Shown here: positions 1-35,624 of the stretch, piece by piece
Layout: the number at the start of each line of letters is the position of its first letter
Position numbering within the stretch: the first letter of the stretch is position 1
NCBI RefSeq assembly: GCF_008831285.2
Contig: NC_045149.1
Coordinates: forward strand, 20,353,035-20,413,034
DNA from: Nymphaea colorata
Taxonomy: Eukaryota > Streptophyta > Magnoliopsida > Nymphaeales > Nymphaeaceae
Length of the DNA stretch: 60,000 nucleotides
Direction: 5' to 3'
The notes under the pieces: model-generated
Seen by the model: the letters and a program-made list of their open reading frames with translations, nothing else
What the model was told of the DNA's origin: nothing
Database searches by the model: none
Position numbers and translations under genes: made by a program

Positions 1-1404
1 ACTTAACATGCGAGTTCTCTTGGATCAATGGATCATAGGCATGGATTAGTAATAAGAGTACACTTGAGAAGGTCTTGACATTTTTCCCTTTCAATGATAA
101 AGAGCTTAAATGACAAGGAAAATATGGATGGATAGCAAGTTGTTCATTTGAATATATTAACCGCACGTTTCTTTAGCTTTTGATTCCTTCTTTTAATCAA
201 CCAAATCCTAACTCTTTTCTCATATTTTCAGAGTTGATGTATGTTTACTGAAATTTCTTTTACAATTAAATTGTTCTTGGCACTAATAAATTTTCTGGGT
301 CTTGATGTAGAGATTTTTCTGTATGCAGAAACTGAATTCTATACAAAGATGTGATTATTATAACCAATTTTATGTGTATTCTACAATAATATTTTATTAA
401 TGTGTCATTACTTATGAACGATAAATCATGAATATTCATTATGTGTGTAATGAGTTTTTTTTTTTTATAAAATACATTTTTCTTGATTTTTCTGAATTTT
501 TATCTATTTTTCTGATTTTTCTAGCTTTCATGAATTAAAAAAATACATTTATGGTACATTTACAATACACTTACGATATATCATGTCACACGTATAGGTC
601 AGCCCCAACCGATACGTGTTACGATACACCTTTTACAACATTGATTATAACTGTTCATTGAACTGCGAAATGGCCAATAGTCTTCTTTATAAGCTTATAA
701 AGGCATGTAATAGCGCCATGCATGATTTTTAGGGTATGTGCAGATATGCCTGCTTCTGGGGGGAAAACGTGGAGGGGAAATTAGGGTTTGTTTTGATGTT
801 AATTTGGGTTGTTACTAAGGAAGTGTCATGACTCGTCAGCACAGGTTAGAAATTTGAGTCGATCTGTTGAGGGGATGTGATATGCAGTTAGTCTAATACA
901 AGAGCATTTGGGCTTCTCATGTCTCATATCCTTCTCATCTTGAACCAGAATCCAACTTAAATGATTTCTGCAACTGCAATGCTTAAATGTTCGGATCTTG
1001 TATTTGTTCTTTCGGCTCCTTTAAGAATTTTTCTGAGTGAAGCAATGGGAATATCGTAAGTGTGTTTGTTAGGATGTTTATGCATTTTTCTTGCAACACA
1101 TAGAAGTTTTTTTAAGCCAAGAAATTGGAAGATGGAATATATACTATTTTGAAGTTGCTTATGTACCTCCTTGAGGGTCCATGGAGAGTCACTCTAAAGA
1201 CTATCGAAACATTTAGAAAATCTGGAAATGGGTGGGTCATGAAGATAAATCTAGATAATTCATGTTGGTAAAATTGTTGACTTGTGACAGAGTACTTGAT
1301 GATTGAATTTAGGTTCTCTAAGAAGGTGGCTATGGGATTGCCTGTGTGAATTTAAACTTACATGAATACATGCAGTCCTGAATTTTTTTCAAATAATCTG
1401 ACAG
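1..1404. other. Intron sequence upstream of the first visible MED13 exon
   Basis: No coding exon could be supported here. The first visible MED13 exon starts at 1405 after a clear acceptor (cag at 1402-1404), and its protein begins GGLHHISWFQ. In plant MED13 that segment follows a very short N-terminal peptide starting MWTN. I looked for an ATG-TGG-AC start and found none, so the first coding exon is probably left of the window and this stretch is intron. Around 540-645 there are short ATAC/CGATA-rich direct and inverted motifs of the kind left by decayed transposons. The rest is plain AT-rich sequence. Confidence 0.6.
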
Positions 1405-25044
<23,640 letters not shown>

Positions 25045-25610
25045 CTGAAAACATTGTGCAAGTTGGTCTCAGCGTGCCGCTTCCTGCGTGCTCAACAATT
25101 CGTCTACACCGGGGAGGGGGGGGGGGGGCGCATTGTACACAGGTTGAGCAGAAGATGAGGTGGGTCGATGTGTAAAAAGCTGCTCCCTGCAAAAGGTATC
25201 TCCCCGACTATTTTGCCATTGTTGTGCTGAATCGAAGACCAAAAACCACATCATCGCTCATTTTGTAACCTTTTCTAGCATTTTATACGTGACAGCCATG
25301 CGTGGCATTTACGGCCCCATTGGCCTTGTACCATAACCAACAACCCCTGTATAGCCGTGCACTGGTGCACACTGATTAGTTAGGGTTCTTCCAGGTTTAC
25401 CTCTTCTGTACCATGGAGTAGTTACTAGTCCTTCAAGGGCTTCGTGCATTGCACTCTCGGAATGTCCCTCGGCGGGTGACTGCTGGAAGTGGAAGCCCTT
25501 GCCCCAGCTCTTGTAATACTTTTTAGGCCTTTGTGCCTCATTTAATGCAAATTGCATTTGACTGAAAATTTGTTCTCTTTTAGTAGTTTATTTCATTTCT
25601 CCTTGTGGTA
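25045..25610 (+). other. Probable MED13 3' UTR and downstream flank
   Basis: The stop codon of MED13 is at 25042-25044. The following 500 bp are less AT-rich than the introns, as expected of a 3' UTR, and contain a G-run (GGGGAGG followed by about 12 G) near 25112-25129. No polyadenylation signal can be placed with confidence. Open frames on the opposite strand here show no protein-like character. Confidence 0.45.
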
Positions 25611-26001
25611 TTGTAGTTCCTAAGGACTGCATTTTTGACATTTATATGGGCAACTGCGTTTCTTTTAGGTTGTGGTCATGTCCGCTTCCTGACCGTACCC
25701 AGCCTTTCCTTTTGGGATTTCGATGTCTGTAGAATGCTGTTATTAGTAAATCTCTGTGTTTCTTCTTTCTTTTGTTTAAAGGAACCCACTGAGGTTAAGC
25801 TTCTGTCAGCAACCTAGGCGTACCATTCCATAGTTTTTTTTTCCTTTTTTCCCCACGTGAAAACGCCTCAAGGCACGAAGGCGAGGCGTGTGCTTTCGCC
25901 CGCCTCCAAGCGTATGCCTCAATGCCTTTTTACATGAAAGCATCTCAAGAAGTGAGGGCGCCCAATGCCTTTTTATATGAAAAGCATCTCGTTTCTTTTC
26001 C

Positions 26002-26064
26002 AGAGAGAGAGAGAGAGAGAGAGAGAGATGTCCAGGGAGAGAGAGAGAGAGAGGGAGAGAGAGA
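26002..26064. repeat. (GA)n microsatellite
   Basis: Two GA runs are separated by the short interruption TGTCCAGG. Confidence 0.95.
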
Positions 26065-26479
26065 CTGTTACCATCAAATGAGCCATCGAGTACATTGTCA
26101 CCAACAGTCATTTTCTTACATTTAACTCCAAGCTCTTGTAAAAATAATTTTTACAAAATTATTATGTTGCCATCTATAGCAATGTGCTTGTACCTTTCTA
26201 ACTTATATAATTATTATTTTATTCAAAATTTTATTATTTTTCACCATTTTGGTTATGGAGCTTACAGTTCAATGCCTTGTGGCTTATGAATTGCTTTATG
26301 AATAACTCAACAGTTCCTTTCACTTCTCCGCATTTAACAACATTCGGGTCAGGCCATTATTGGGCTCAGCTTGTTAAAAAGGCTTTAGCTTCTTACTTGT
26401 TCAAATACACCAAGTACAAAATAGTACTAATCTGGCTCTATTAGTAGTGGAAGGAAGAGGGCACTTTTGCTCTTTTGAC

Positions 26480-26571
26480 AGTGGAATGAAATACTTGTCT
26501 TGCTCTTTGAAAAGCAATTCTTTTAAGTGGAATGAAATACTAGTCTTGCTAGCTGAAAAACAGTTCTTTTA
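26480..26571. repeat. 46-bp tandem duplication
   Basis: Two head-to-tail copies, 26480-26525 and 26526-26571, both start AGTGGAATGAAATACT and end TTCTTTTA. They differ at only a few places, so the duplication is fairly recent. Confidence 0.85.
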
Positions 26572-26692
26572 CAATTTTTATGTTAGATAATATGACTGAG
26601 ATTGCACTGCACTGATACATACAACTGTATTCTGCAAAAGACTCTTCCGATCCATTAATGATGGTCTCTGCAGTGGGCGACTTAGATGTTAT

Positions 26693-26801
26693 GGCATTCC
26701 ACCTGCAATGGTATAAAGTCTCAACTTCCTCACATTATACAACAGAGCTTGCCATGTGGCATCGGGCGATTGGGGCATTCCGGCATTGTAGGTGGAATGC
26801 C
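26693..26801. repeat. Inverted repeat with 18-bp arms
   Basis: GGCATTCCACCTGCAATG at 26693-26710 pairs with CATTGTAGGTGGAATGCC at 26784-26801, with one mismatch. The loop is 73 bp. It could be a very small MITE or a hairpin. No target-site duplication is evident. Confidence 0.75.
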
Positions 26802-28344
26802 CTCATAAATAACCTGCTTCGGTCTCTGCATCCATATGGCACATTAAGTTGGAAATGAGGTCCCTTTCACTAAGTTGCACAATGCAGTTGTTGTGAATGC
26901 AGTTTTTTTTTTTTTCTTCTTGGGTTTGTTGAAATGGATCATGAGGGAGAATGCGACATTGGCAACTTCATTTTCTTGGCTCTCTTTTGGAACCTTTTTC
27001 CCTGAAAACCTGGCATGTTTTTCTTCTTTCGATTGCCATAATCATCAACAGTGTGGCTTAGAAGAAAACCTTTAACTATGTTGTACGCCATTGTAATAAA
27101 TGTGCTCCACTTCCTCTTTACCCTCTTCTGGATTCCTTTTGAAAACCTTCACATGTTCAGCTTCAATTTGATTATCAAAATCACCATTAATGTAGCCGCG
27201 TAGAAAGAGCTCAGCGAACATAAATATGACACGCTCCACGAGCATATTAAAGAATCTGCAGTGGCGAAATATGGAGAAATATCTGCGGCATATGGAGACT
27301 GTAGCCGACGTCCTATCAGCACAGCCACACGCAGACAAAGAAAAGAAAAGAAAAACTAAGCTGCAGCATTGCCATTCAAATGTTGCAGTAACTTTAAGGT
27401 TGGGAAAGGACAGCATGGTTTTACGCATTTGGGCAAAGCCAATTCTCGAGTATAAAATCGAAAAATACTCCAGTCAGTAACTTATTGGCTGAAGAGCTCC
27501 AATTAAAAAGCAAAAGGAAGAAGATGCCCTTGAAGTTTGTTTTAGATATTTTCAAGTGGTCGTTCAGATGGCTCTTAGCTATGAAACTGTCAGCATTTCA
27601 TGCCACAACAATAGATCCAATGGTGCAGAGAAAGAAAGAATCTGCCTTCGTTAAATAAACCATCAAGTGTTTTTTTGGTCCGAGAAGAAGACAGCTGGAA
27701 GAGTTAAACCCACATTGTCTCAGAGATGTCCCTTGAAATTCTGTGAAGAGAAAATGATAAACTCCTTGGAGAAATTACTGTTTGGTCACCTCTATTGATT
27801 GTCAGGACAAGCGTCCCATGTGGGCGTTTTTCTCCAAGAAAAGACCTATGATTTCGAATTCCAATGATATTTGTTTTGATTCTTAATCTGCTTCTTTGCA
27901 GGTCTTCTGACAAACGAGGGACATGCACTATGGAAGAAGTTTAGACATAATTCGGATACTGTTCTAGACGTTGAAAATGATCATTTGGAGAAAACGCCTT
28001 CCTCTACATACTACCTTTTCTTCTTTTAGTTCTTGCTGCTCAGCGAATGGAGGACTGCCATCGTTGTTCTGCATTAGTTATTCTCCTCGAGATGAGAAAG
28101 AAAAATACTGTTTTTGAAGTTTTTGTCTATTAGTCTCCACCCAACTTCAGCCTGACGGCAAAACTTTGATCCTCATGAAATTTAAACTCCCATCGTTCCT
28201 TGAGTTCAGCAATGTCCAGCTATGTGTATTTCCAAGCACATTATCTCAAAGTCATATATCTTAGCCTCTGTTGAATATCAGAAGCCTTTCTTGCATCTGA
28301 CCTTTGTGCTTGGACAGAACTTCAAGATGATCAGAGGATTTCAG

Positions 28345-28346
<2 letters not shown>

Positions 28347-28397
<51 letters not shown>
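28347..28397. repeat. (TA)n microsatellite
   Basis: An uninterrupted TA run of about 25 units. A GA run follows at 28622-28649. Confidence 0.97.
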
Positions 28398-28399
<2 letters not shown>

Positions 28400-29449
28400 T
28401 AAAAATTGGGTCACAAGCGGTCACAAAAGAAACAAAAACAAGAAAAGCTCAAAGGAAGAGGGAGAAGGAAGGTGTAGAGAAAGCTAAGGCAGGATACAAT
28501 TGCAGGTCAATGCAAAGGGCAAGGTGGGCATCTGCCTACACAGGGGAACCGACTGAAGCTATATGTGAAGCAGTGTCCCAGAACACCCTGTTGTTGGCTG
28601 TTGTTTTTTTTTTTCGGAGGGGAGAGAGAGAGAGAGAGAGAGAGAGAGGCTATGCCAGCTTAATCAAACGTATTCATATAAAAAATCAGAGGGAGATTCT
28701 GGTTCGTCGTATGGTCCATGTTCACACCAAAAATCAAGATTTGCTGATCTGTTTTTTTTAAAGCTTTTGAGCAATGGTCAATTTCACGAATCTGGCGGTG
28801 AGTGCAACTTGCATGCACCAGCTTGAAGAGAGTGGCAGCCACAAAGTCCTTTAAAATTTTCGAAGATCATCCGCTTAGCTGGTTCAGGTTGTAGATGTTT
28901 TTTTTATCTTTTCCTTCTCTGAGATACTGTTTCATTTCTCCCTATGCAAATCTGTAATGTAGACTTGACATGTTAGGGAGGTGCCCAATCATGATTAACA
29001 AGGACGCCCAATTCATTCTTTTTTTCTTTCTGTGAAACTGATCTCAGTTCTCAATTTGAAGGCTGATCCTTCTTAAGAGTGATAATCCAGAAAAGGAAGT
29101 TCCTTAAGAAGAATTTGAATCAGATATTCGTCCATGAGAGACTAACTCTGTGTGTGCATTCCAAATTCTAGGTATGGAAGGAAACTCCGATCTAGAAAAC
29201 CAAGATGCAGTAATCAACCACGAGCTTCTGCAACTAGCACATGGCTCGCCATTATTATTCTTTCCAACCCAACTGCGTTAGCTAGCTGTAACGTTGTCTT
29301 ATTTCCATGTTCTTTGCACAAGCCAAGAGAAGATCATTGTTTTTCCGAAAGAAACATGACCAGTCATTTTTTATGTGATCTAACGAACTACTTGATGCAA
29401 TTGATGCAATGGGGAAAAGAGAGAGAGATACCCAAAAGAGGCTGAAGCT

Positions 29450-29808
29450 TGGAATGTTCAACCAGTCCAGCCAGCTCGGGCTCGACTTGAATTCGCTCGG
29501 TTAAGCTCAACTCGTAAGTTACATGAATCGAGTTTGAGCTTAATTGATGACTCGAGTTTGTGAATGAGTCGAGTTTGAATTGGATGAACTCGACTCGATT
29601 AACTCGATTAGACTCATTTAACACTAATACTTATTTTTATAATTTCAAAAACTTAAAATGGCTTAAATAAAAATATAAACATTTTAAGCATAAAATATAT
29701 ATTAAAGGACGCGAGCTTAAACAAGTCGAGTTCGAACCAACCTCATAAAGTTCGAGTCGAGTTCGAGTTAGCTGAGCTTGAGCTCGGCTAGCTCATTGAA
29801 CAACACCA
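29450..29808. mobile_element. Degenerate inverted-repeat element rich in GAGCTCGA motifs
   Basis: The left end GTTCAACCAGTCCAGCCAGC followed by TCGGGCTCGACTTG mirrors the right end (reverse complement GTTGTTCAATGAGCTAGCCG). Many ACTCGAGTT/AACTCGA words fill both halves and an AT-rich stretch lies in the middle. This is the layout of a common class of plant hAT-type non-autonomous elements. No duplication of the target is clear. Confidence 0.5.
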
Positions 29809-31454
29809 GTTGAAGTCCTTCCCTTTTTCCCTTGCCCCACAGTCTCTGTCTACTTGAGGACTTGGGTGAAAAGCCGTATACCCGTCAACTAGAGTATCGT
29901 GCATCCACCATTTACAGTATACTTCACTAATGATTGTTTATAAATAGATCACCGGTTCGGGAGATCGCGGATGAAGAAGAGACAAAAAGTACTCAGAAAA
30001 TTTGAGGGATTTTTCAGAAAATTTGAGGGATTTTTTTTTTCATCTCCATTGATGGATCTGTGAAAGAAAACAGTTAACTGATTAACAGTAAGGTTGAACA
30101 GAAGATTTAATAAATGAAATATTTGTCTGTGGAATGTAAACCAAGCGTAGGATGGTAAAGATTGAGCAGAAGAATCAACAACTAAAAATATTTGGCTGTT
30201 GATTAGTGGGAACCAAAAGTAGTGAACCCCCTTCTGTCGCCTGCAATATTTTATAGGCATTACAAAGCGTGCTACCAAAGATTCAGGAGATCTGTTGGAT
30301 GTTAGCTTCAAAGAGATGAATTTCGACGGTTAAGTTTTCTTTTTAAAACGAGTAACTTGAAATCTCTAGATCTCCAAAATTATGTTTGATAAAGCTATGA
30401 ATCTCAAATCAAATTGGAGGATGGATCTAAAATCCGTGGCCATGAAACATAGGCGCAACAACTTAGAACCTTAGAAGCATAAGGATATAACATTGGGTTT
30501 TTCGATTCATTTAAAGCGGTTTCCCTATACTTCAAATTCTTTGACTTTGAGCCAAAATACTGAAAATAAAATAAAAAGTTGATCTTCTACCTTGTCTTAT
30601 TTACAGTGATTTTTTTTTACTGCAAACGAGCAAAAGTAAAAAGTTAAGTACATGCTTAATCATCATCATTATCATCAGTGGCGGAGCCAAAATTTCTTTT
30701 AAGGGCGAGCCAATAGTCCGACCTCTAGATCTGAGTAGGGCCAAACTGAACCCGAATCCAAACAATACTGGCCTAGCGGACCCTCCCCTCCCTCCACCCC
30801 TGATTATCATCATCATGTCCATGCATGTATGTGATGCCAAGAAAGCTTCAACATCACTCGTAATAACACCTTTAATTTAAAAAAAAAAAACCATTTTTTT
30901 CTTTTTTAAAAAAGGAGGCGAGGAATCGAATAAAGTAATACACTTTTTTGAGCTTCTGGTCTCTATCGTTATTAAGGAGGTTGTCTAAAGAAGGGGCAAA
31001 GGGCCAAGAGCCATTACTCTACCTCGTTCCTATCTAAGGTACTATTTACCTTTTTAATAAAAGATATGTGAAATTTCTTTTTAGTCTTCCTTTTTGCTAT
31101 AATTCTAGGACGGGCTTTATTTTTCTAAAATTTTTGTAAGTCTCAGAATTTCACTCTCAACTCCACAAATGAAAAGCCCTGTGGAGGCTGCAAAACCTCA
31201 GTATGCAAGAGGCGACTCTAAGGAAAGATTCAATTTTTTTTTAGGAGCCAAATAATATTTACTAAATTTTTGTAAAGACCAAACAATATTTTCCTAAAAT
31301 TTTTAAAATTATAAATATAATTTTCCTTTTCAAAATCTAAGGAGGGGCCATGGCACCTACCCCTTTTACCTTTGCCCTTCCCAAGATGGAGAGCCAAAAC
31401 TCCGTCATTTCCATTGACCCAAACACTTAGGGTTGCATTGGTGCTTGTTATGGA
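29809..31454. other. Spacer, no gene seen
   Basis: AT-rich sequence. A short direct repeat (AGAAAATTTGAGGGATTTTT twice) lies at 29995-30036. At 30677-30810 there is sequence beginning GTGGCGGAGCCAAAAT, a motif that recurs in decayed plant repeats and appears again near 40540, 55400 and 56265. No protein-like frame was found. Confidence 0.5.
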
Positions 31455-31912
31455 CTAGGGGTGAACACGAGTTGAGTTGAGTCGAGTCTGAGTTCAGCGA
31501 GCTCGAACTTGACGCGGCTTGAGCTCGACTTGGCAGTTACGTGTTGAGCTTGAGCTTGACTCGATTAAGGTTCGACAAACTCGTTTGAATAAAATTGATA
31601 TCCATCGTTATATGTTGAGCTCGAGCTCGACTCGATTAAAGCCCAACAAACTCGTTTGAATAGAATTGCTATTCATCATTACGTGTTGAGCTCGAGCTCG
31701 ATTCGATTAGGACTCGACAAACTCGTGAACTCGTTTGAATATATCGACTTGATTAAAGCTCAAGCTCGACTCGACAATTACATGTTGAGCTCAAACTCAA
31801 CTCCATTATTTGAATGAGTCAACTCATGAACCTTTGCTCGACTCGTTAAGTAAATGACTCAGTTCGAACTTGTCGACGAGCTGAGCTTTAACGAACTCGT
31901 TGTTCACCCTAG
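31455..31912. mobile_element. Non-autonomous element with CTAGGGGTGAACA ends
   Basis: The left end CTAGGGGTGAACACGAGTTG pairs with the right end (reverse complement CTAGGGTGAACAACGAGTTC). The interior has at least three direct copies of a unit containing GAGCTCGAGCTCGACTCGAT and AAACTCGTTTGAATA. It is 458 bp long and has no coding capacity. TAGGGGTG ends and TCGAG-rich interiors are typical of plant hAT MITEs. The 8 bp on each side do not match, so the duplication is lost or the border is off. Confidence 0.65.
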
Positions 31913-32389
31913 CGCATACATGAAGTGACGACGGGAGACTCTCTCCGATACCAACCCGACAAACTATGCAAAAGTTGCTAAAATCTTAATAAATAAAATA
32001 TACAGAACCATGCATTTAGTTTGATTCCAATGGGCGCTAACTATGTTTATGTATCTTAAAGAATGGAATATGGAGACGCCTTCAAGCCTCTTTTCCAAGT
32101 GATGAGTTGTTAGCCTCTGCTCACATAAAACAAATACAACCTACCTAGGGTTTGTGCAAATTGAATTTTATATGTGGATGCTGATCAAATGCTGCCTCCA
32201 CCACCTTTAGGCTACCAATATTCTTGACATTTCATCTTTTATGTGGATAATGTGGGATATGCTTTTATCCAACTTTGATTCCTATAATTTTTTAAAGTAT
32301 AATGTATTTATTTTCAGGATGTCAGAAAATTAGTTCTCTTGCTTACCATCATTTGCAACCCATAGAATTAGCAGATCCCATCGTAACAA

Positions 32390-32480
32390 CCACCGTAGGA
32401 TTCGAACATCGAACCTTCTCCAATATGAACAGCGTTCCGCCCGATTGAGATATGATCGCAAGGCCGTTGGCCACAAAACC
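32390..32480 (-). repeat. tRNA-derived SINE-like fragment
   Basis: Read on the minus strand, GGCCAACGGCCTTGCGATC resembles a tRNA A-box region, and about 45 bp on GGTTCGATGTTCGAATCC resembles a B box. The intervening and flanking bases do not fold into a proper tRNA cloverleaf, so a SINE head or a tRNA pseudogene is more likely than a tRNA gene. Confidence 0.4.
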
Positions 32481-33430
32481 TTAGTTCTCTTTTTTTTTTT
32501 TTCAATTCTTTTCACCTACGTGTGGGACCCACAGCATTGATAGAAGAGTACGGTTTCTTCCGTTCAACAGACAAAGGCTGCTCATTTCTTTTGTTGTTTT
32601 ATTGCAGGCGCTCCTTCACAGTAAAATCAAGGGCCCCAGTTCCGTGCTTATCCCGAATTCAAGTTCCGGGATTTGTGGCCTGAGAAAAATTTTCTCCCCC
32701 AGGGAAAATTTTTTCAAATGGGGAAAGTCGGGCGTTTTGAGAAAATGACAGGAAACGAACTCCCCATTTTGGATAACACCCACCGCGCACAATTCAGCGC
32801 CTAAAAATATCTAGATATTGGGATCTGACCTAAGGCATTTTCCCCTCTGCCGTCCATTAAATGCTGGTGAAAATACACCAGAACGGCACTAACATCAACC
32901 TTTTCCTTTTCCGTGTGGATTTTCAGGCTAAGCACGGCACCGGGATATTAATGCCGGGACAACCGACGGGCCGGGGTTTTTCAAGGATCTCGATCTTTCC
33001 GGAGTTTGGAAAATAGAAGAAAAACCAGGAAGTTCGTGAGTTTGGCTGGAAATAGGGAGAAAAATAAGAACTTGTAAAGTACTGGAACTGGAATCTGCTG
33101 GAAATGCCTTGCGAATCTCTGAGGAACACCATGTTCACATTCTCAAGAACAATACCCAGTTTCGATTTTCGGACAGGTTAAGGATTTTGAGCTTCCAACA
33201 TCTTATCCATCGATCTGATCCCAAGTTACGAACAACTCAAGCTCTTTCTTTGAAACCACAGATACTTACAAACCACTTCATACATATTATATGGATGAAC
33301 ATTACATATACATGTTCAAAAACCCCTCTTAAGAACAACATCATCTTTCATCTTTCTTCTGTCATATTTCCAACTGCCTAAGAAAGTAACAAACAAGGGA
33401 AAGAGAAACATCAAAATCTCCCTAGGAACC

Positions 33431-34030
33431 CTAACCTTGGTGTTCCTCAGCGATCTTATTGACAAGGGCCAGCGCATTGCTGGTCACCTGAGCCACGCCC
33501 ACGACGTGCCTCCTCACCATCGCCCGCACCCGGCTGGTCTTGACCTCTATGCTGTTGAACCCATCCATGCAGGTGTTCTCATCCGTCAGCGCCGCGCTCA
33601 CCCACGTCTGCACGTTGCTGATGTGCCACAGGAACTCCGACCGCCCCAGCCGCTTCAGCTCGCCGACCGACTGGCCGATCCGGTAGACGGAGTCGGAGAT
33701 GGTGGTGACGCAGTCCTTGAGCGCGCCGGCCTCGCGGGGGGTGAGGCGCGGGCCGGTCATGCGGGTGGAAAGCCAGGTGACGAAGCCGTGGGTGGACCTG
33801 GCGCGGTTCAGGCTGACGGCGAGCGCTGCCTGGGCGAGCTGGCGCGGGCTGCGCTGGACGACCGGCGCGTAGGACGACAGGGAGCTGTAGCACACGTCCG
33901 GGAAGCGAGTCGCCGAGCACGAGGACCTGATGAAGGCGAGGCCGGACGCGGGGCTCGGCGCTGGCGTTCCGGAGGCCGCTGGTGAGGCCAGAGCGAGGAG
34001 GAAGAGGAAGAAAAAGAGGGGACCTTCCAT
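33431..34030 (-). CDS. Pectin methylesterase/invertase inhibitor (PMEI) domain protein
   Basis: A single-exon gene of 199 residues, the normal size for the family. PMEI-type proteins are secreted four-helix bundles that bind and inhibit pectin methylesterase in the cell wall or acid invertase in wall or vacuole; sequence alone does not tell which. A hydrophobic signal peptide covers residues 4-19 (LFFFLFLLAL then ending in PAASG). The four family cysteines are at 38, 47, 107 and 154, in SSCSATRFPDVC, ALKDC and TDENTCMDGF. The motif NVQTWVSAALTDENTC is characteristic. The ATG at 34028-34030 is the only sensible start and lies about 65 bp downstream of a TATA box. The gene is much richer in GC than its surroundings, which makes a false 182-residue frame on the other strand. 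No intron or damage is seen. A diverged relative lies at 52093-52713. Confidence 0.95.
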   Translation of the reverse strand: MEGPLFFFLFLLALASPAASGTPAPSPASGLAFIRSSCSATRFPDVCYSSLSSYAPVVQRSPRQLAQAALAVSLNRARSTHGFVTWLSTRMTGPRLTPREAGALKDCVTTISDSVYRIGQSVGELKRLGRSEFLWHISNVQTWVSAALTDENTCMDGFNSIEVKTSRVRAMVRRHVVGVAQVTSNALALVNKIAEEHQG

Positions 34031-34093
34031 TCTCTTCTGAAATTTCAGCAGCTTCTAGATCAAAACTAAGAACGCAACGGAGAAGAGTCGGAG

Positions 34094-34101
34094 TTTATAT
34101 A
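34094..34101 (-). promoter_or_regulatory. TATA box of the PMEI gene at 33431-34030
   Basis: On the minus strand the bases read TATATAAA, 64-71 bp upstream of the ATG. This spacing leaves a leader of about 35 bp, plausible for a plant TATA promoter. Confidence 0.7.
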
Positions 34102-35036
34102 GAAATGGTTGGAGGCGATTGAGCCCATAAATTTAGGCAGTTGGAGTGAGCAAAAGCTACGTGCAGATAGGGGCAATATGAAGGAAGACATGTCATCTAA
34201 AAGAAGAAGATTGTGGTTGCATGTGCCCAACGTTGACATGGCCCGTGCTTTGTCGATTTATTTAACATTATTAGAAGTTTTTTATAAGAAAATGAGCACT
34301 TGAATACCAGTAAGTAAGGGGAGGCTCTTTATTGCATCGTGGGACCTCCTAATTTAATGAAAATATTTCATTTGAGGGGATGATATTTTTTCTTAATTAA
34401 GTCTGACATTTTCTTAGGTCCGTTAAAGTTCCAACACAACTTTTTAATGGAACTTGGCCTATGCTTGCATGTCAACTCAATCGAGAAATAACTCCGGAAT
34501 GTACTTCTCACTTTTGGTAGTTGGTAGGCTGCCAGAATCCGTTACAAATTCATACAAGATGTTAATTTTTCATAGATAGAAAGACACGAACATGTAAGTT
34601 GAATCATAGAAGAAGCATAATCATCTTAATAATAATCTTAATACGATGGTGTTTGTTGAATTGAGCCACTAAAAGTTTTTAAAATTTGGGAACTAAAACT
34701 TTCTAAATTACAAAAATCTAATCTACAAATGAAATGGTGCGAGTCCATGTGCGATCAATTCATTGTAGGTAAAACATAATCAAAATAAAGCATCAAGAAA
34801 CGGGATAACGATGGGGAGTTATGAAGCCCTATCATTCCCTAATTTCCAACCAAACACGCGTCAGATCTATTATTGTTCTAATTATTTAGGTCTTATCCCT
34901 AGCTGTAAGGTACAAGTTTCTTTCGCTTTCTCATTTACAACCAGTTGAAATCCGGCAAAATACAGTTTCGGCGGCAACCTTATTGTATAGTTCGTTCTGT
35001 AAAAAGGAAAAAAAAAAATTAGAGCCCTTTTGTTAG

Positions 35037-35205
35037 CTTGAAGGGGAAGAGGAGTTAGTTGGTCAGACATGCGGTCACGGAAGAGGTACGTCATGGGTTC
35101 GAATTCGATGGGCGTTATTTTCTCAGACTGTAAAAAGTGAAATCACAATATTATAATTAAATAGGAGAACGAGAAAGTCTTTAGTCTCTTTTTCAAGAAT
35201 GATTG
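35037..35205 (+). repeat. tRNA-derived SINE-like copy
   Basis: An A-box-like TTAGTTGGTCAGACATG is followed by a B-box-like GGGTTCGAATTCGATGGGCG at the right spacing, then TTATTTTCTCAGACTGTAAA. Related copies are at 35625-35765 (TTAGCCTAGTTGGTCGAAC ... GGGCGCTTTGTTCT, ending in a T run) and at 41505-41760 (TTTGATTTCCGTGGGCG, TTATGTTCT). No protein is encoded. Confidence 0.5.
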
Positions 35206-35624
35206 TTAGGGAAAGCTGTTTCCTGAGAGATCGAGAACGGTGGGCCTGATTTCGGGAATATGCGGAAACGCAGGTGCTAAATCTGAATTTCCCGGATTTG
35301 CTCTGTCACATCTAGAGTTGCGGGAACCAGTCACGTGGCACTGTGCGGTGGGCCCCCTGCCTCTTTGAATGCGAGTTCGTGGCATCACGTGACTGGTGTA
35401 CATTCGCCCAGGGAGATGAGCGATGAGCTTTCCTCACTCCACAGCGTTCTTTCTAGTGAGGTGGTTCTTTCTCTAAGTGTGGCTTTTATGAAGGGGATGT
35501 GTTGGACCAGTTGCCCATATGGTGTGCCAGTCTTCTCTTCTCTCTTTCATGAAGGATGTAGATGAGTAAAGGCCAGAGTGCTGAGAAGGTGAGATGTTTG
35601 AATGTGTTATTAAAAGTCTTAAGG

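Larger units (their letters stand above)
25611..29449. other. Spacer with microsatellites and small repeats
   Basis: No gene could be supported. Visible features are a fragment with AAGGCGAGGCG motifs (25861-25930), GA runs at 26002-26064 and 28622-28649, a TA run at 28347-28397, a 46-bp tandem duplication (26480-26571) and an inverted repeat (26693-26801). Short open frames near 27072-27480 and 29152-29445 have no recognisable domain. Confidence 0.6.

Noticed and set aside
27072-27480. Overlapping frames of 118 (-) and 84 (+) codons
   Set aside because: No recognisable motif, no promoter or splice context, and the two strands contradict each other; treated as chance.
28222-28761. 179-codon open frame
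   Set aside because: It crosses a TA run and a GA run (Tyr-Ile and Arg-Glu repeats) and has no domain.
32390-32480. tRNA gene on the minus strand
   Set aside because: A- and B-box-like words exist, but no acceptor stem or anticodon arm can be drawn.
33437-33985. 182-codon open frame opposite the first PMEI gene
   Set aside because: It is the reverse shadow of a GC-rich gene; its protein is His/Arg/Gly/Asp-rich without a domain, while the minus strand has a signal peptide and all family cysteines.
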